From Acidimicrobiia bacterium (GTDB lineage Bacteria; Actinomycetota; Acidimicrobiia; Acidimicrobiales; Aldehydirespiratoraceae): a stretch of 64,000 nucleotides of DNA. The DNA is taken from NCBI GenBank assembly GCA_022820805.1, contig JAJEEV010000030.1, forward strand, positions 1 through 64,000, in the 5' to 3' direction. Made by a program: the position numbers and the translations under genes. This document shows positions 49,614 through 57,001 of the stretch, one piece after another; positions within the stretch are counted from its first letter, which is position 1; the number at the start of each line of letters is the position of its first letter. The notes below the pieces were generated by a model. It searched no databases. It was not told the DNA's origin and was given only the letters and a program-made list of their open reading frames with translations.

Positions 49614-50492
49614 GTGCGTTTCGGCAGAGCCTGGTTAGCGGTGCCGGTACTGGCGGTGGCGCTGCTCGTCGTGGTGGTCGGGTCGGCGTCGGCTACCGGC
49701 GGCGACGACCTCCCGGTGGTGGTGAGCGCTGAGGTGTCCGGCTCGCTGGGAGTGGTCAGCACCGCCCAGTCCGAGGTTGAGACCAATCCGGAGACCGAGC
49801 CGCGCCTGGTCGGCCGGGAGAGCAGCTCGCGCGTCGATGCGGTGGTGATCTCGCTGTGGTCGATCGCGGCGGGGATGACGGTGATGCTGGGGCTGTTCCT
49901 GTGGCACACGAGCCCGCGCCGCCGGCTGCGACTGGCCCGTCGCCGTTCGACGGAGATGTACGAGGCCGAGCACGAGCCGCCCGAGGCCGCTGCCGCAACG
50001 GCGTCCGCCGAGGAGGGGACTGCCGAGGTCCCGGAGCCAGCCGAGGAGGGGAGTACGGAGGTCTCGGAGGCTGTCGAGGAGGGGTCTGCCGAGATCCCGG
50101 ACGCCTCGGACGTCGAGGAGGGGTCTGTCGAGATCCCGGACGCCTCGGACGTCGAGGAGGTCCCCCAAGTCGTAGAGGCCCCGGCCTCCACGGAGCAGTC
50201 TGAGCCCGAGGTGGTGCTTCCGCCGGTCGAGGAGGAGCCTGTGATCGCGTCGGATCTCCCGCCGGTCTGGGAGGATGAAGTCGAGCAGTCCGACGGCGAG
50301 GATGAGGGCGAGCAGTCCGACCGGGAGGACGATGCCGCGCAGGCCGGCGAGGGGGAGGGCGCACGCGCCGGTGAGGAGGCTGAGCCCGCCCGAGACAGCC
50401 GGACGGACGTGCCCCCACGGCCTGGAGAAGCCGCTCGTGAGGGCGCGTCGAGGCTCTGGCTGAGACTGCGGCACACGCTCGGTCTAGATTGA
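49614..50492 (+). CDS. single- or double-pass membrane protein with acidic repeat tail
   Basis: 292 residues from the GTG at 49614. An N-terminal hydrophobic segment (VPVLAVALLVVVVGSASA) is a signal or anchor, a second one (ISLWSIAAGMTVMLGLFLW) lies around residues 80-100, then an Arg-rich stop-transfer patch (SPRRRLRLARRRS) and a ~170-residue tail very rich in Glu/Asp/Ala/Val, with repeats of the VEEGS-x-EIPDASD type. The last ~35 residues become basic. No family recognised. The tail would lie in the cytoplasm. It follows the metX operon directly. Confidence 0.75.
   Translation: MRFGRAWLAVPVLAVALLVVVVGSASATGGDDLPVVVSAEVSGSLGVVSTAQSEVETNPETEPRLVGRESSSRVDAVVISLWSIAAGMTVMLGLFLWHTSPRRRLRLARRRSTEMYEAEHEPPEAAAATASAEEGTAEVPEPAEEGSTEVSEAVEEGSAEIPDASDVEEGSVEIPDASDVEEVPQVVEAPASTEQSEPEVVLPPVEEEPVIASDLPPVWEDEVEQSDGEDEGEQSDREDDAAQAGEGEGARAGEEAEPARDSRTDVPPRPGEAAREGASRLWLRLRHTLGLD
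50073..50150 (+). repeat. 39-nt tandem repeat in the acidic protein
   Basis: Two adjacent 39-nt units (50073-50111, 50112-50150) differing at one base, coding for 13 residues each; a third partial unit begins GTCGAGGAGG. In-frame, hence likely to expand and contract. Confidence 0.75.
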
Positions 50493-50497
50493 CGGTC

Positions 50498-50725
50498 GTG
50501 GCCGAGGGCTTCGACGTAGACGCGATGATCGAGCGGTTCCGCGAGCGAGCCGCGGGCGTGAAGCGCCGCAACCTTCCCCCGGTGGCGGGTGATGAGCGGA
50601 GGCACTTCCTCGAGCAGGCCCAGCAGGACTTCCAGGACTTCGCCATGATCGGCGACGCGGAGGCCTCGCTCGAGGACGGCATCCTGCGGATCACCATCGA
50701 CCTTCGCCCTCCGGAGGAGCGCTGA
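50498..50725 (+). CDS. small conserved hypothetical protein
   Basis: 75-residue acidic protein from the GTG at 50498 (a TTG 9 nt earlier overlaps the upstream gene). It contains FDVDAMIERFRERAAGVK, an amphipathic helix, and ends with EDGILRITIDLRPPEE, a likely beta strand. No family name known to me; the compact, charged composition looks like a real protein. It lies directly before the tRNA-Gly gene. Confidence 0.65.
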   Translation: MAEGFDVDAMIERFRERAAGVKRRNLPPVAGDERRHFLEQAQQDFQDFAMIGDAEASLEDGILRITIDLRPPEER

Positions 50726-50755
50726 TCCAGCGTGGCCGCAGGCGGGCCGCGCCGG

Positions 50756-50761
50756 TAGGAT
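50756..50761 (+). promoter_or_regulatory. -10 box of tRNA-Gly
   Basis: TAGGAT, 10 nt before the first base of the tRNA. Confidence 0.45.
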
Positions 50762-50771
50762 CGGCCTTCCC

Positions 50772-50844
50772 GCGGACGTAGCTCAGTTGGTAGAGCGCAA
50801 CCTTGCCAAGGTTGAGGTCGCCGGTTCGAAGCCGGTCGTCCGCT
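50772..50844 (+). tRNA. tRNA-Gly (anticodon GCC)
   Basis: 73 nt cloverleaf. Acceptor arms GCGGACG and CGTCCGC pair completely; the D-loop has AGTTGGTAGA; anticodon stem CAACC/GGTTG with loop TTGCCAA gives anticodon GCC; T-arm GCCGG-TTCGAAG-CCGGT (stem with standard TTCGA). Discriminator T, and no encoded CCA. Confidence 0.97.
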
Positions 50845-50847
50845 CTG

Positions 50848-51426
50848 ATGAGTGCAGGGGGAGCCGCTGGCGTGCGCTCTCTCGCAACGCTCGGCGTGGA
50901 GTTGTACCTGCTCGGTGACTACTGGCAGCCGGACTGCGACGAGCGCACCGATATCGGCCGGCTCGTCCACCGGGCCAAGGACCAGGGCGAGGCTGCCGCC
51001 GCCGGAGAGCTGGCCGTCCGGTTCGCAGGCCTGGCTGAGGCTCTGGCTGACACCGCTGACGGCTCCGAGCGCCTAGTGGTGCCGGTTCCGTCCACGCTGC
51101 CGGTAGCCGATGCCGTCGGCGAGCTGGCGCTGGTCGACGTGCTGGCCCGTGGGCTGGCCGGGGCCGGGGCAGGGGAGCTTCGGCGGGATCTCGTGGTCCG
51201 AACGGCCGCCACCCCGCGCCTGCGTCACGTAGAGCCCCAGCATCGGACCGAGACAGCGGCCGCGGCCGGCTACCGGGCCTCCGATGCCGCCGCCGGGCGC
51301 CACGTCGTGGTGGTAGACGACGTCATCCTCACCGGCGCGACGGTGGGAGCCGTAGCCGCCTGCCTGCGCGACGCCGGAGCTACCTCAGTCACCGCCGCGG
51401 TGGCCGCCGCCACGAGACGGCACTGA
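50848..51426 (+). CDS. phosphoribosyltransferase-fold protein (ComF-like)
   Basis: 192 residues from the ATG at 50848, only 3 nt after the tRNA-Gly gene. The C-terminal part has the PRPP-binding motif HVVVVDDVILTGATVGA and the preceding LVVPVPSTLPVADAVG and VRTAATPRLRHVEPQHR, as in ComF/amidophosphoribosyltransferase-like proteins. The Cys-rich zinc motif of ComF is absent and the N-terminus (VELYLLGDYWQP) is unlike it. Role unknown; possibly uses PRPP in salvage or DNA uptake. Confidence 0.75.
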   Translation: MSAGGAAGVRSLATLGVELYLLGDYWQPDCDERTDIGRLVHRAKDQGEAAAAGELAVRFAGLAEALADTADGSERLVVPVPSTLPVADAVGELALVDVLARGLAGAGAGELRRDLVVRTAATPRLRHVEPQHRTETAAAAGYRASDAAAGRHVVVVDDVILTGATVGAVAACLRDAGATSVTAAVAAATRRH

Positions 51427-51474
51427 CGGCCGGCCCGTCGCTGCTCCGGGTCCGTCCCCAGGCCCGTCGCCGGT

Positions 51475-51480
51475 ACGCTG
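51475..51480 (+). promoter_or_regulatory. -10 box of tRNA-Cys
   Basis: TACGCT, 9 nt before the first base of the tRNA, the same layout as for tRNA-Gly. Confidence 0.4.
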
Positions 51481-51489
51481 CGAGTCCCT

Positions 51490-51564
51490 GCGCCGGTGCC
51501 CGAGCGGACCAAGGGAACGGCCTGCAAAGCCGTAAAGCCGCGGGTTCAAATCCCGCCCGGCGCT
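51490..51564 (+). tRNA. tRNA-Cys (anticodon GCA)
   Basis: 75 nt. Acceptor arms GCGCCGG and CCGGCGC pair fully; anticodon stem ACGGC/GCCGT with loop CTGCAAA gives GCA; T-arm GCGGG-TTCAAAT-CCCGC. The discriminator T is followed directly by CCA (51565-51567), so CCA may be encoded here although not in the neighbouring tRNA-Gly. Confidence 0.97.
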
Positions 51565-51748
51565 CCATCGTGGGTTCGCAGATGGGACATTTTGGCCTCC
51601 GCGGCCTGCGCGTAGGTGCGCACCGACAGCGTGACGAGGGACTGGAACAGCACGCCGAGCAGGGACTCGTCGCGAGACACCGCGGGAGTGCCGTCGCTGC
51701 CATCGAGCAGCGCTTCGGCAGTCACCGAGAGCAGGCGATGTGGCGTCA
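51546..51748 (-). pseudogene. truncated DUF4143-type ATPase fragment
   Basis: On the minus strand about 60 codons are open and read like the C-terminal part of a DUF4143 AAA-type ATPase: LLSVTAEALLDGS, DESLLGVLFQSLVTLSV, RTYAQAAEAKMSHLRTH. The Walker domain and start are missing, and the frame ends in a stop that lies within the tRNA-Cys gene. It is not the same sequence as the intact DUF4143 gene next door, so this is the remnant of a second copy, cut off at the tRNA 3' end. Confidence 0.6.
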
Positions 51749-51751
51749 GTC

Positions 51752-52972
51752 TTACAGCCCTGCGAGGGGATCGACCTCGGTGAGCAGGTCGGTGGCGGCC
51801 ACGGCGGTGATGCGGTCCGCGAGGTCGAAGCGGTGGGTGCCTGCGTGCGCGATCACGAGATGGTCGAGGCTCAAGTCGGCTATGGCGTTGTGCATCGACT
51901 TAGTGGTTGAGGGCCGCTCGGTCCGCTTGATCTCGAACCCGATCACCCGGCCACCGATCTCGAGCCGTAAGTCAAGCTCGGCGCCACTGTGGGTCGACCA
52001 GAACGCGGCCGCGGTGTCACCGAAGCGTGCTAGGAGCTGCTCGAGCACCATTCCCTCCCAGCTCGAGCCGAGCTTGGGGTGCCGTTCTAGGTCGAGGCGG
52101 GTGCCGATGCCGAGCAGCCGGTGCAGCAGGCCGCAGTCGCGGACATAGACCCGGGGAGCCTTCACCTGCCGCTTCGAGATGTTCGCGAACCAGGCCGGCA
52201 GCTGGCGCACGACGAGGGCGTCGGTCAGCGCATCGACGAGGCGGCGCACTGTCGCCTCGGAGACGTCGATCGACCGGGCAATCGCCGCGCCGTTCCAGGT
52301 CTGGCCGTGATAGTGGGCGAGCATCGTCCAGAAGCGGCGCATGGTCGTGGCCGGGAAGCGGAATCCGAACCCGGCCAGGTCCCGCTCCAGGAACGTCGCT
52401 ATGTAGTCGTCTCGCCATGCGTTCGATGCCTCGTCGTCAGCGGCCAGGAACGACTCCGGCAGCCCGCCGCGCACCCACAGGTCGTCGAGCCGGGAGGCGC
52501 CGATGTCGCTGAGCCGGAATCCGGCGAGCTCCACCAGCGTCACCCGCCCTGCCAGCGACTCCGAGCCGAGGCCGACCAGGTCTGGCGAGGCGCTGCCGAG
52601 CACCACGAAGCGCCCCGGGCGGCGGCTCTCGTCCACCAGCACCCGCAGCGACTCGAACAACTCTGACATCCGCTGGGCTTCGTCGATGACGATGGTCGCG
52701 CCTGTGTCGCGCAGAGCGAGCATCGGCTCGGCCAGCCGCGCCAGGTCCCGGTAGTCCTCCAGGTCGAACACCGCGGCAGGAGACGGATCGACGACGCGCC
52801 GCACCAGCGTCGACTTGCCGGCCTGGCGCGGGCCTGTCAGCAGCGTCACCGGCGAGCGCGCCATCGCCGCCCGCAAGGCGGCGGCATCGTCCGGTCGTTC
52901 CACGAACGGCCTGCCCGCCGGGGCTTGCTCGCTCGCGTCCATCACGGTGTCGGCGCTTGGCTCATCGGCCAT
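51752..52972 (-). CDS. AAA ATPase with C-terminal DUF4143 domain
   Basis: 406 residues. Walker [13 protein letters not shown] near residue 50, Walker [11 protein letters not shown], a sensor region in [12 protein letters not shown], a winged-helix-like middle ([19 protein letters not shown]) and the C-terminal DUF4143 nuclease-like domain ([23 protein letters not shown] with the E-x-K motif of restriction-type folds). Such proteins are common in actinobacteria, often in toxin-antitoxin or defence contexts, with no proven role. AT-rich promoter with a 49-nt dyad upstream. Acquired next to tRNA-Cys. Confidence 0.9.
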   Translation of the reverse strand: MADEPSADTVMDASEQAPAGRPFVERPDDAAALRAAMARSPVTLLTGPRQAGKSTLVRRVVDPSPAAVFDLEDYRDLARLAEPMLALRDTGATIVIDEAQRMSELFESLRVLVDESRRPGRFVVLGSASPDLVGLGSESLAGRVTLVELAGFRLSDIGASRLDDLWVRGGLPESFLAADDEASNAWRDDYIATFLERDLAGFGFRFPATTMRRFWTMLAHYHGQTWNGAAIARSIDVSEATVRRLVDALTDALVVRQLPAWFANISKRQVKAPRVYVRDCGLLHRLLGIGTRLDLERHPKLGSSWEGMVLEQLLARFGDTAAAFWSTHSGAELDLRLEIGGRVIGFEIKRTERPSTTKSMHNAIADLSLDHLVIAHAGTHRFDLADRITAVAATDLLTEVDPLAGL

Positions 52973-52979
52973 GCGAACA

Positions 52980-53028
52980 TCTTAACCTTGAAAAGCTGTT
53001 TGTCTATAACAGAATTGCAGGGTTAAGA
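52980..53028 (-). promoter_or_regulatory. nested dyad operator/promoter of the DUF4143 gene
   Basis: TCTTAACC (52980-52987) and GGTTAAGA (53021-53028), and inside them CTGTT (52996-53000) and AACAG (53008-53012), share one centre at 53004. A minus-strand TATAGA (-10) lies near the centre, about 30 nt before the start, so a bound protein would cover the promoter. Confidence 0.5.
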
Positions 53029-53112
53029 CTGCTCCGGCCGAGATCGGCGCCATCGCCATGACCGCGCGAGAATGGGTTACGGAACTGCGGGGTCGTCTGG
53101 AGGAGCAGGCAT

Positions 53113-53343
53113 TTGACAATGCGGGCCATCGCAGCCCTCGTGTGTGTCGCGGCGATCCTCGTAGCGCCGTCCGCGCCGGCTGGCGCTCAAGGCCCGAGGT
53201 TTCCTGATGTGCCGGCGGATCACTACGCCTTCGGTGCGGTCGAGTGGGCTGCTGAGGTCGGGGTGACGACCGGTTACCCCGACGGCACGTTCAGGCCGGC
53301 TCAGGCTTCGCGATCATCAGGCGGATCCACTCGCCGGGGGTGA
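53113..53343 (+). pseudogene. truncated SLH-domain protein
   Basis: A 76-codon frame with a clear signal peptide (IAALVCVAAILVAPSAPAGAQ) followed by most of one SLH repeat (FPDVPADHYAFGAVEWA, GVTTGYPDGTFRPAQA). The repeat stops being recognisable after FRPAQ, and the last ten residues are Ser/Gly/Arg-rich and unlike an SLH domain. The rest of the gene is gone; the following DNA belongs to a convergent gene. Probably a decayed surface-protein gene; a short functional secreted peptide cannot be excluded. Confidence 0.6.
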
Positions 53344-53382
53344 CCGGATCGTGGCCGTAGGCCGGTGATTCAGGAACGAGAG

Positions 53383-55026
53383 CTACGAGCAGTACAGGTG
53401 GTAGGGGACTTCGTGGGGTTGTGCTGGCAGTTTGATGGTGATGCCCTCGACGTTGGCGCCTTCGACTTGGATGCGGGTCGCTGAGTTGGCGTCGGTGGTG
53501 AACCCGCCGGGGCCGTGCCAGCCGGCGAAGGTGCAGCCCTCGGAGGTGTTCAGGTGCACATCGAGGGTGAATGATCCGTCCGATATTGCGATGAAGAATG
53601 TTCCGTCGGCTGCGGTGAGTGTGTATCCGCTTGTGGCCGGGTCGCCTTGCCAGGCCCACACGCCGATTCCTTGCAGGGGAGCGGCGTCGGGTCCGACGAC
53701 TGTGCCCTGGATCCGGTGACGGGGATGGCCGGGGGAGTCGGCTCTGGGGTGGCAGGAGGAGGTGATGGCCGCCTTTCCGAACACTTCCTGCACCAACGCG
53801 GCGAGGGCGGGGTCGTAAGCCTTGAGTTCGGGGCGGGTGTTGATCCCGTTGTCGAGCGGGCCCGGCAGCCCGTTGAGGTCGAACCAGGATGTGACTCCCT
53901 CGGCCCAGTACTCGTCGGGGTTCACCGCGGCATAGGTGAACGCCCACAGCCCCCTGGAGAGGGCGTCGTGGTAAGCGCTCTCGAGCCTCTGACGGAACTC
54001 TCTACCGCCGGGTTGCAGCTCCACACCCATGTTGAGCACAGCGTGAGCGATCTCGTGGAGGGCGACGTCTTCGTGGGGGAATACGTCAGTGTCGTAGCAC
54101 AGCAGGTTCTCTTCTGCGACCGCGATGGCGCGGTTGTTGGGGTTGGGTCCGAGTCCTCCCCCTTTGTTTCTCGTGTCCCAGTCGACGCCGGGAAAGACCT
54201 CATACAGGTCCCTGAACTCCGGGAGCTCGGTGACGACAGAGCCCTCCGCCATTATCGCGAGACGGATGTCCTCCGCGATCAACTGTGCCAGCACGCCAGG
54301 ATTGTCGACGAGCAGCTCGTCGATTAGCCGCTTCGCCGTATCCAGGGCCTCGTCAGGAACTTGGGCGGAGGCGACGATGGCAAGCCCGCCCGCATCCCGG
54401 AACTTCCCATAGAACGGGTCCAGGCCGTGCTCGGCCCGCCAGCGGTGAACCACTACGACCTCGAACCCCTGCTCAGCGGACAGTCCGTCAGGGTCGCGAG
54501 CCACGACAGTTACCGCAGCAGTGCCCTCGCCGATCCCCGATACCGACACGGTGCTGTCCGAGACTGCCGCGGCCGCGACCGCAGCGTCCGAGGACGCGGC
54601 CTCATACACCAAGTCGTCGCCGTCACGATCACTGAAGAACTGCGACATGTCCAGAACGAGACTCTCCCCCGTGAACGCCTCCTGAGCCGGCACCAGCACC
54701 GCAGTCGGCGCAACATTCTCCGTTGCCGTTGTCACAGGGGGTGCGGTGGTGGTTACGGGGCGTGCGGTCGTGGTGGTCACAGGGGGCGTGGTCGTGGTTG
54801 TGGGGGGATCCGTCACCGACGGCAGAGCGTCGTCAGCACGGTCAGCGCCGCCGGCACCGCACGCAGCGACGACTCCCGCCGCAATTGCGACCGCCAAGGC
54901 AGCGACGACGCCCGCTCGCTCGCGAATGCATCCGAGCGCTCCACCGCTTCGTGAAGGGTATAATCCTGACCCGGTCGGGTTGGGTTCAGTGCCACTTGAG
55001 TCTCGGGGATCCCTCGTTGCTGCCAT
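53383..55026 (-). CDS. secreted lipoprotein with zinc-metallopeptidase-like domain
   Basis: 547 residues. A hydrophobic segment ends in a lipobox-like GVVAAC near residue 57; the 35-residue extension before it suggests the true start lies downstream, though no in-frame start is evident. Then come a Thr-rich linker, an Ig/cadherin-like domain (about 95-195, with SQFFSDRDGDDL), and a domain with the zinc motif HEIAHAVLNMG (near residue 325) and a downstream Glu in EYWAEGVTSWF that could be the third ligand. A C-terminal carboxypeptidase-regulatory-like beta domain (GTVVGPDAAPLQGIG) closes it. Likely a surface protease; family not recognised beyond HExxH. Lower GC than its surroundings. Confidence 0.72.
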   Translation of the reverse strand: MAATRDPRDSSGTEPNPTGSGLYPSRSGGALGCIRERAGVVAALAVAIAAGVVAACGAGGADRADDALPSVTDPPTTTTTPPVTTTTARPVTTTAPPVTTATENVAPTAVLVPAQEAFTGESLVLDMSQFFSDRDGDDLVYEAASSDAAVAAAAVSDSTVSVSGIGEGTAAVTVVARDPDGLSAEQGFEVVVVHRWRAEHGLDPFYGKFRDAGGLAIVASAQVPDEALDTAKRLIDELLVDNPGVLAQLIAEDIRLAIMAEGSVVTELPEFRDLYEVFPGVDWDTRNKGGGLGPNPNNRAIAVAEENLLCYDTDVFPHEDVALHEIAHAVLNMGVELQPGGREFRQRLESAYHDALSRGLWAFTYAAVNPDEYWAEGVTSWFDLNGLPGPLDNGINTRPELKAYDPALAALVQEVFGKAAITSSCHPRADSPGHPRHRIQGTVVGPDAAPLQGIGVWAWQGDPATSGYTLTAADGTFFIAISDGSFTLDVHLNTSEGCTFAGWHGPGGFTTDANSATRIQVEGANVEGITIKLPAQPHEVPYHLYCS

Positions 55027-55150
55027 GCCAGCACCACCCTATGGCCATCAGTTGTCCCGGGTGCCGAGACGGTGTTCGGCAGCCTGACCGTTGGGCTCGC
55101 TGGTGGCCCGTGTTCTGTGGTGGGGGAACTGGCGGGTTACTCGCCTCGTG

Positions 55151-56812
55151 TCAGTTGACGCGAATCGACCCGTTACCGCCCCAGCAGATTATGGCGTGGT
55201 CGGTCCGTAGTGCGCAGGACTGAAAGGCTCCGCCTCCGGCGGCGATGTCGGTGAAGGTTCCTCGCGGTGCGTCGAGGCTGTCTCTGTGGTCCCAGCCCCA
55301 GCATGTGATGGTTGCATCCGTGCGCAACCCACAGGACAGTGCCAGGCCGGCGGCGATGTCGGTGAAGGTTCCTGGGGGCGCTTCGGCCTCGCCGAGACTG
55401 TTGCTGCCCCAGCATGTGATGGTCGCATCGGCGCGCAGCCCGCAGGAGTGTCGGCTTCCGGCGGTGACGGCGGCGAAGCTTCCTGCGGGCGGGTCGGCCT
55501 GACCTTCGAGATTGCGGCCCCAGCAGGCGATGGTTCCGCTGGTGTGCAGCCCGCAGGAATGTTGAGAACCGGCGGTGACGGCGGTGTAGCTTCCTGCGGG
55601 GGCGTCGGCGCGATCATTGGTGTTCGAGCCCCAGCATGTGATGGTTGCGTCGGTGCGTAGTGCGCAGGAGTGATAGGGGCCGGCGGTGACGGCGGTGTAG
55701 GCCCCTGCGGGCGCGTCAGCCATGCCGCGGTAGTTGCTGCCCCAGCATGTGATGGTTGCGTCGGTTGCCAGCCCACAGGTATGCCATCTGCCGATGGTGA
55801 CGACGCTGAAGGTTCCTGTGGGCGGGTCGGCCTGGCCTTCGCTGTTCCAGCCCCAGCATGTGATCGTTGCGTCGGTTCCCAGCGCACAGGAATGCCACTT
55901 GCCGACGGTGACGGCGCTGAACGTTCCTGGGGGCGGGTCGGCTTTGCCGTTGGCGTTGGAGCCCCAGCATGTGATAGTGGCGTCGCTTCGCAGTCCACAG
56001 GAGTGTTGCGGGCCGACGGTGACGGCGCTGAACGTTCCTGGGGGCGGGTCGGCTTTGCCGTTGGCGTTGGAGCCCCAGCATGTGATGGTTGCGTCGGTTC
56101 CCAGTCCACAGGAGTGATAGGGGCCGCTGGTGACGGCGCTGAATGTGCCCGCGGGCGCGTCAGCCACACCGCGGTAGTTGCGGCCCCAGCATGTGATGGT
56201 GGCGTCCGTTCCCAGTCCACAGGAGTAGTGCCGGCCCGCGGTGACGGCGGTGAAGGTGCCCGCGGGCGGGTCGGCCTTGCCGTCGGCGTTGGAGCCCCAG
56301 CAGGTGATGGTGGCATCGGTTTCTAGCCCGCAGGAGTGCTCGTTGCCTGTGGTGACGGCGCTGAAGGTTCCTGCGGGCGCGTCGGCCTGACCTTCTTGAT
56401 TGCTGCCCCAGCAGGTGATGGTGGAGTCGGTGCGCAGCCCGCAGGAATGCTCGTTGCCGGTGGCGACGGCGCTGAAGGTTCCTGCCGGCGCGTCGACCTG
56501 ACCCGGATCGTTAAATCCCCAGCATGTGATGGTGGCGTCGGTTCCCAGCCCACAGGAATGAAGGTCGCCTGCGGTGACGGCGGTGAAGGTATCTGGAGGC
56601 GGGTTGGCCTGGCCTTCGCTGTTCCAGCCCCAGCATGTGATGGTGGCGTCGGTTTCCAGCCCACACGAATGCGAGGCTCCAGTAGCGACAGCCTCGAAGG
56701 TCCCTGTGGGCGGGTCGGCCTGACCTTCATGGTTGAGGGGGCCCCAGCATGAGACCGTTCCGTCGGTGCGCAGCCCACAGATGTGGCCACTGCCTAAGGC
56801 GACAGCCTGCAT
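55151..56812 (-). CDS. RCC1-repeat protein, C-terminal part
   Basis: About 15 RCC1-type repeats of ~37 residues, each with the core CGLRTDATITCWG (with variants) and a G-x-F-x-AV-TAG strand. The frame continues upstream in the same register through two more repeats (to 57001) to a TGA codon, beyond which lies the SLH/RCC1 part of what was plainly one gene. As it stands, this piece has no signal peptide of its own and the ATG at 56812 is internal. It would form beta-propeller-like blades on the cell surface if read through; otherwise it is a decaying remnant. Confidence 0.75.
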   Translation of the reverse strand: MQAVALGSGHICGLRTDGTVSCWGPLNHEGQADPPTGTFEAVATGASHSCGLETDATITCWGWNSEGQANPPPDTFTAVTAGDLHSCGLGTDATITCWGFNDPGQVDAPAGTFSAVATGNEHSCGLRTDSTITCWGSNQEGQADAPAGTFSAVTTGNEHSCGLETDATITCWGSNADGKADPPAGTFTAVTAGRHYSCGLGTDATITCWGRNYRGVADAPAGTFSAVTSGPYHSCGLGTDATITCWGSNANGKADPPPGTFSAVTVGPQHSCGLRSDATITCWGSNANGKADPPPGTFSAVTVGKWHSCALGTDATITCWGWNSEGQADPPTGTFSVVTIGRWHTCGLATDATITCWGSNYRGMADAPAGAYTAVTAGPYHSCALRTDATITCWGSNTNDRADAPAGSYTAVTAGSQHSCGLHTSGTIACWGRNLEGQADPPAGSFAAVTAGSRHSCGLRADATITCWGSNSLGEAEAPPGTFTDIAAGLALSCGLRTDATITCWGWDHRDSLDAPRGTFTDIAAGGGAFQSCALRTDHAIICWGGNGSIRVN

Positions 56813-57001
56813 GGGCGCTCCCGCTGGCGCGACCGTCTGACCGAGACTGTTGCGGCCCCAGCATGTGATGGTTCCGTTGGTGCGCAGTCCACAGGAGTGG
56901 CTGCCGCTGGCGGTGACGGCGGTGAAGGTGCCTGTGGGCGGGTCGGCCTGGCCCGAGGTGTTGCGGCCCCAGCATGTGATGGTTCCGTTGGTGCGCAGTC
57001 C

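Noticed and set aside
50489-50725. TTG start at 50489 for the small conserved protein
   Set aside because: It overlaps the stop of the preceding gene and adds three residues; the GTG at 50498 is the simpler start.
53291-53382. Minus-strand tail reading GHDPVTPGEWIRLM
   Set aside because: It looks protein-like, but there is no start or upstream domain in that frame and it is antisense to the truncated SLH frame; not enough for a feature.
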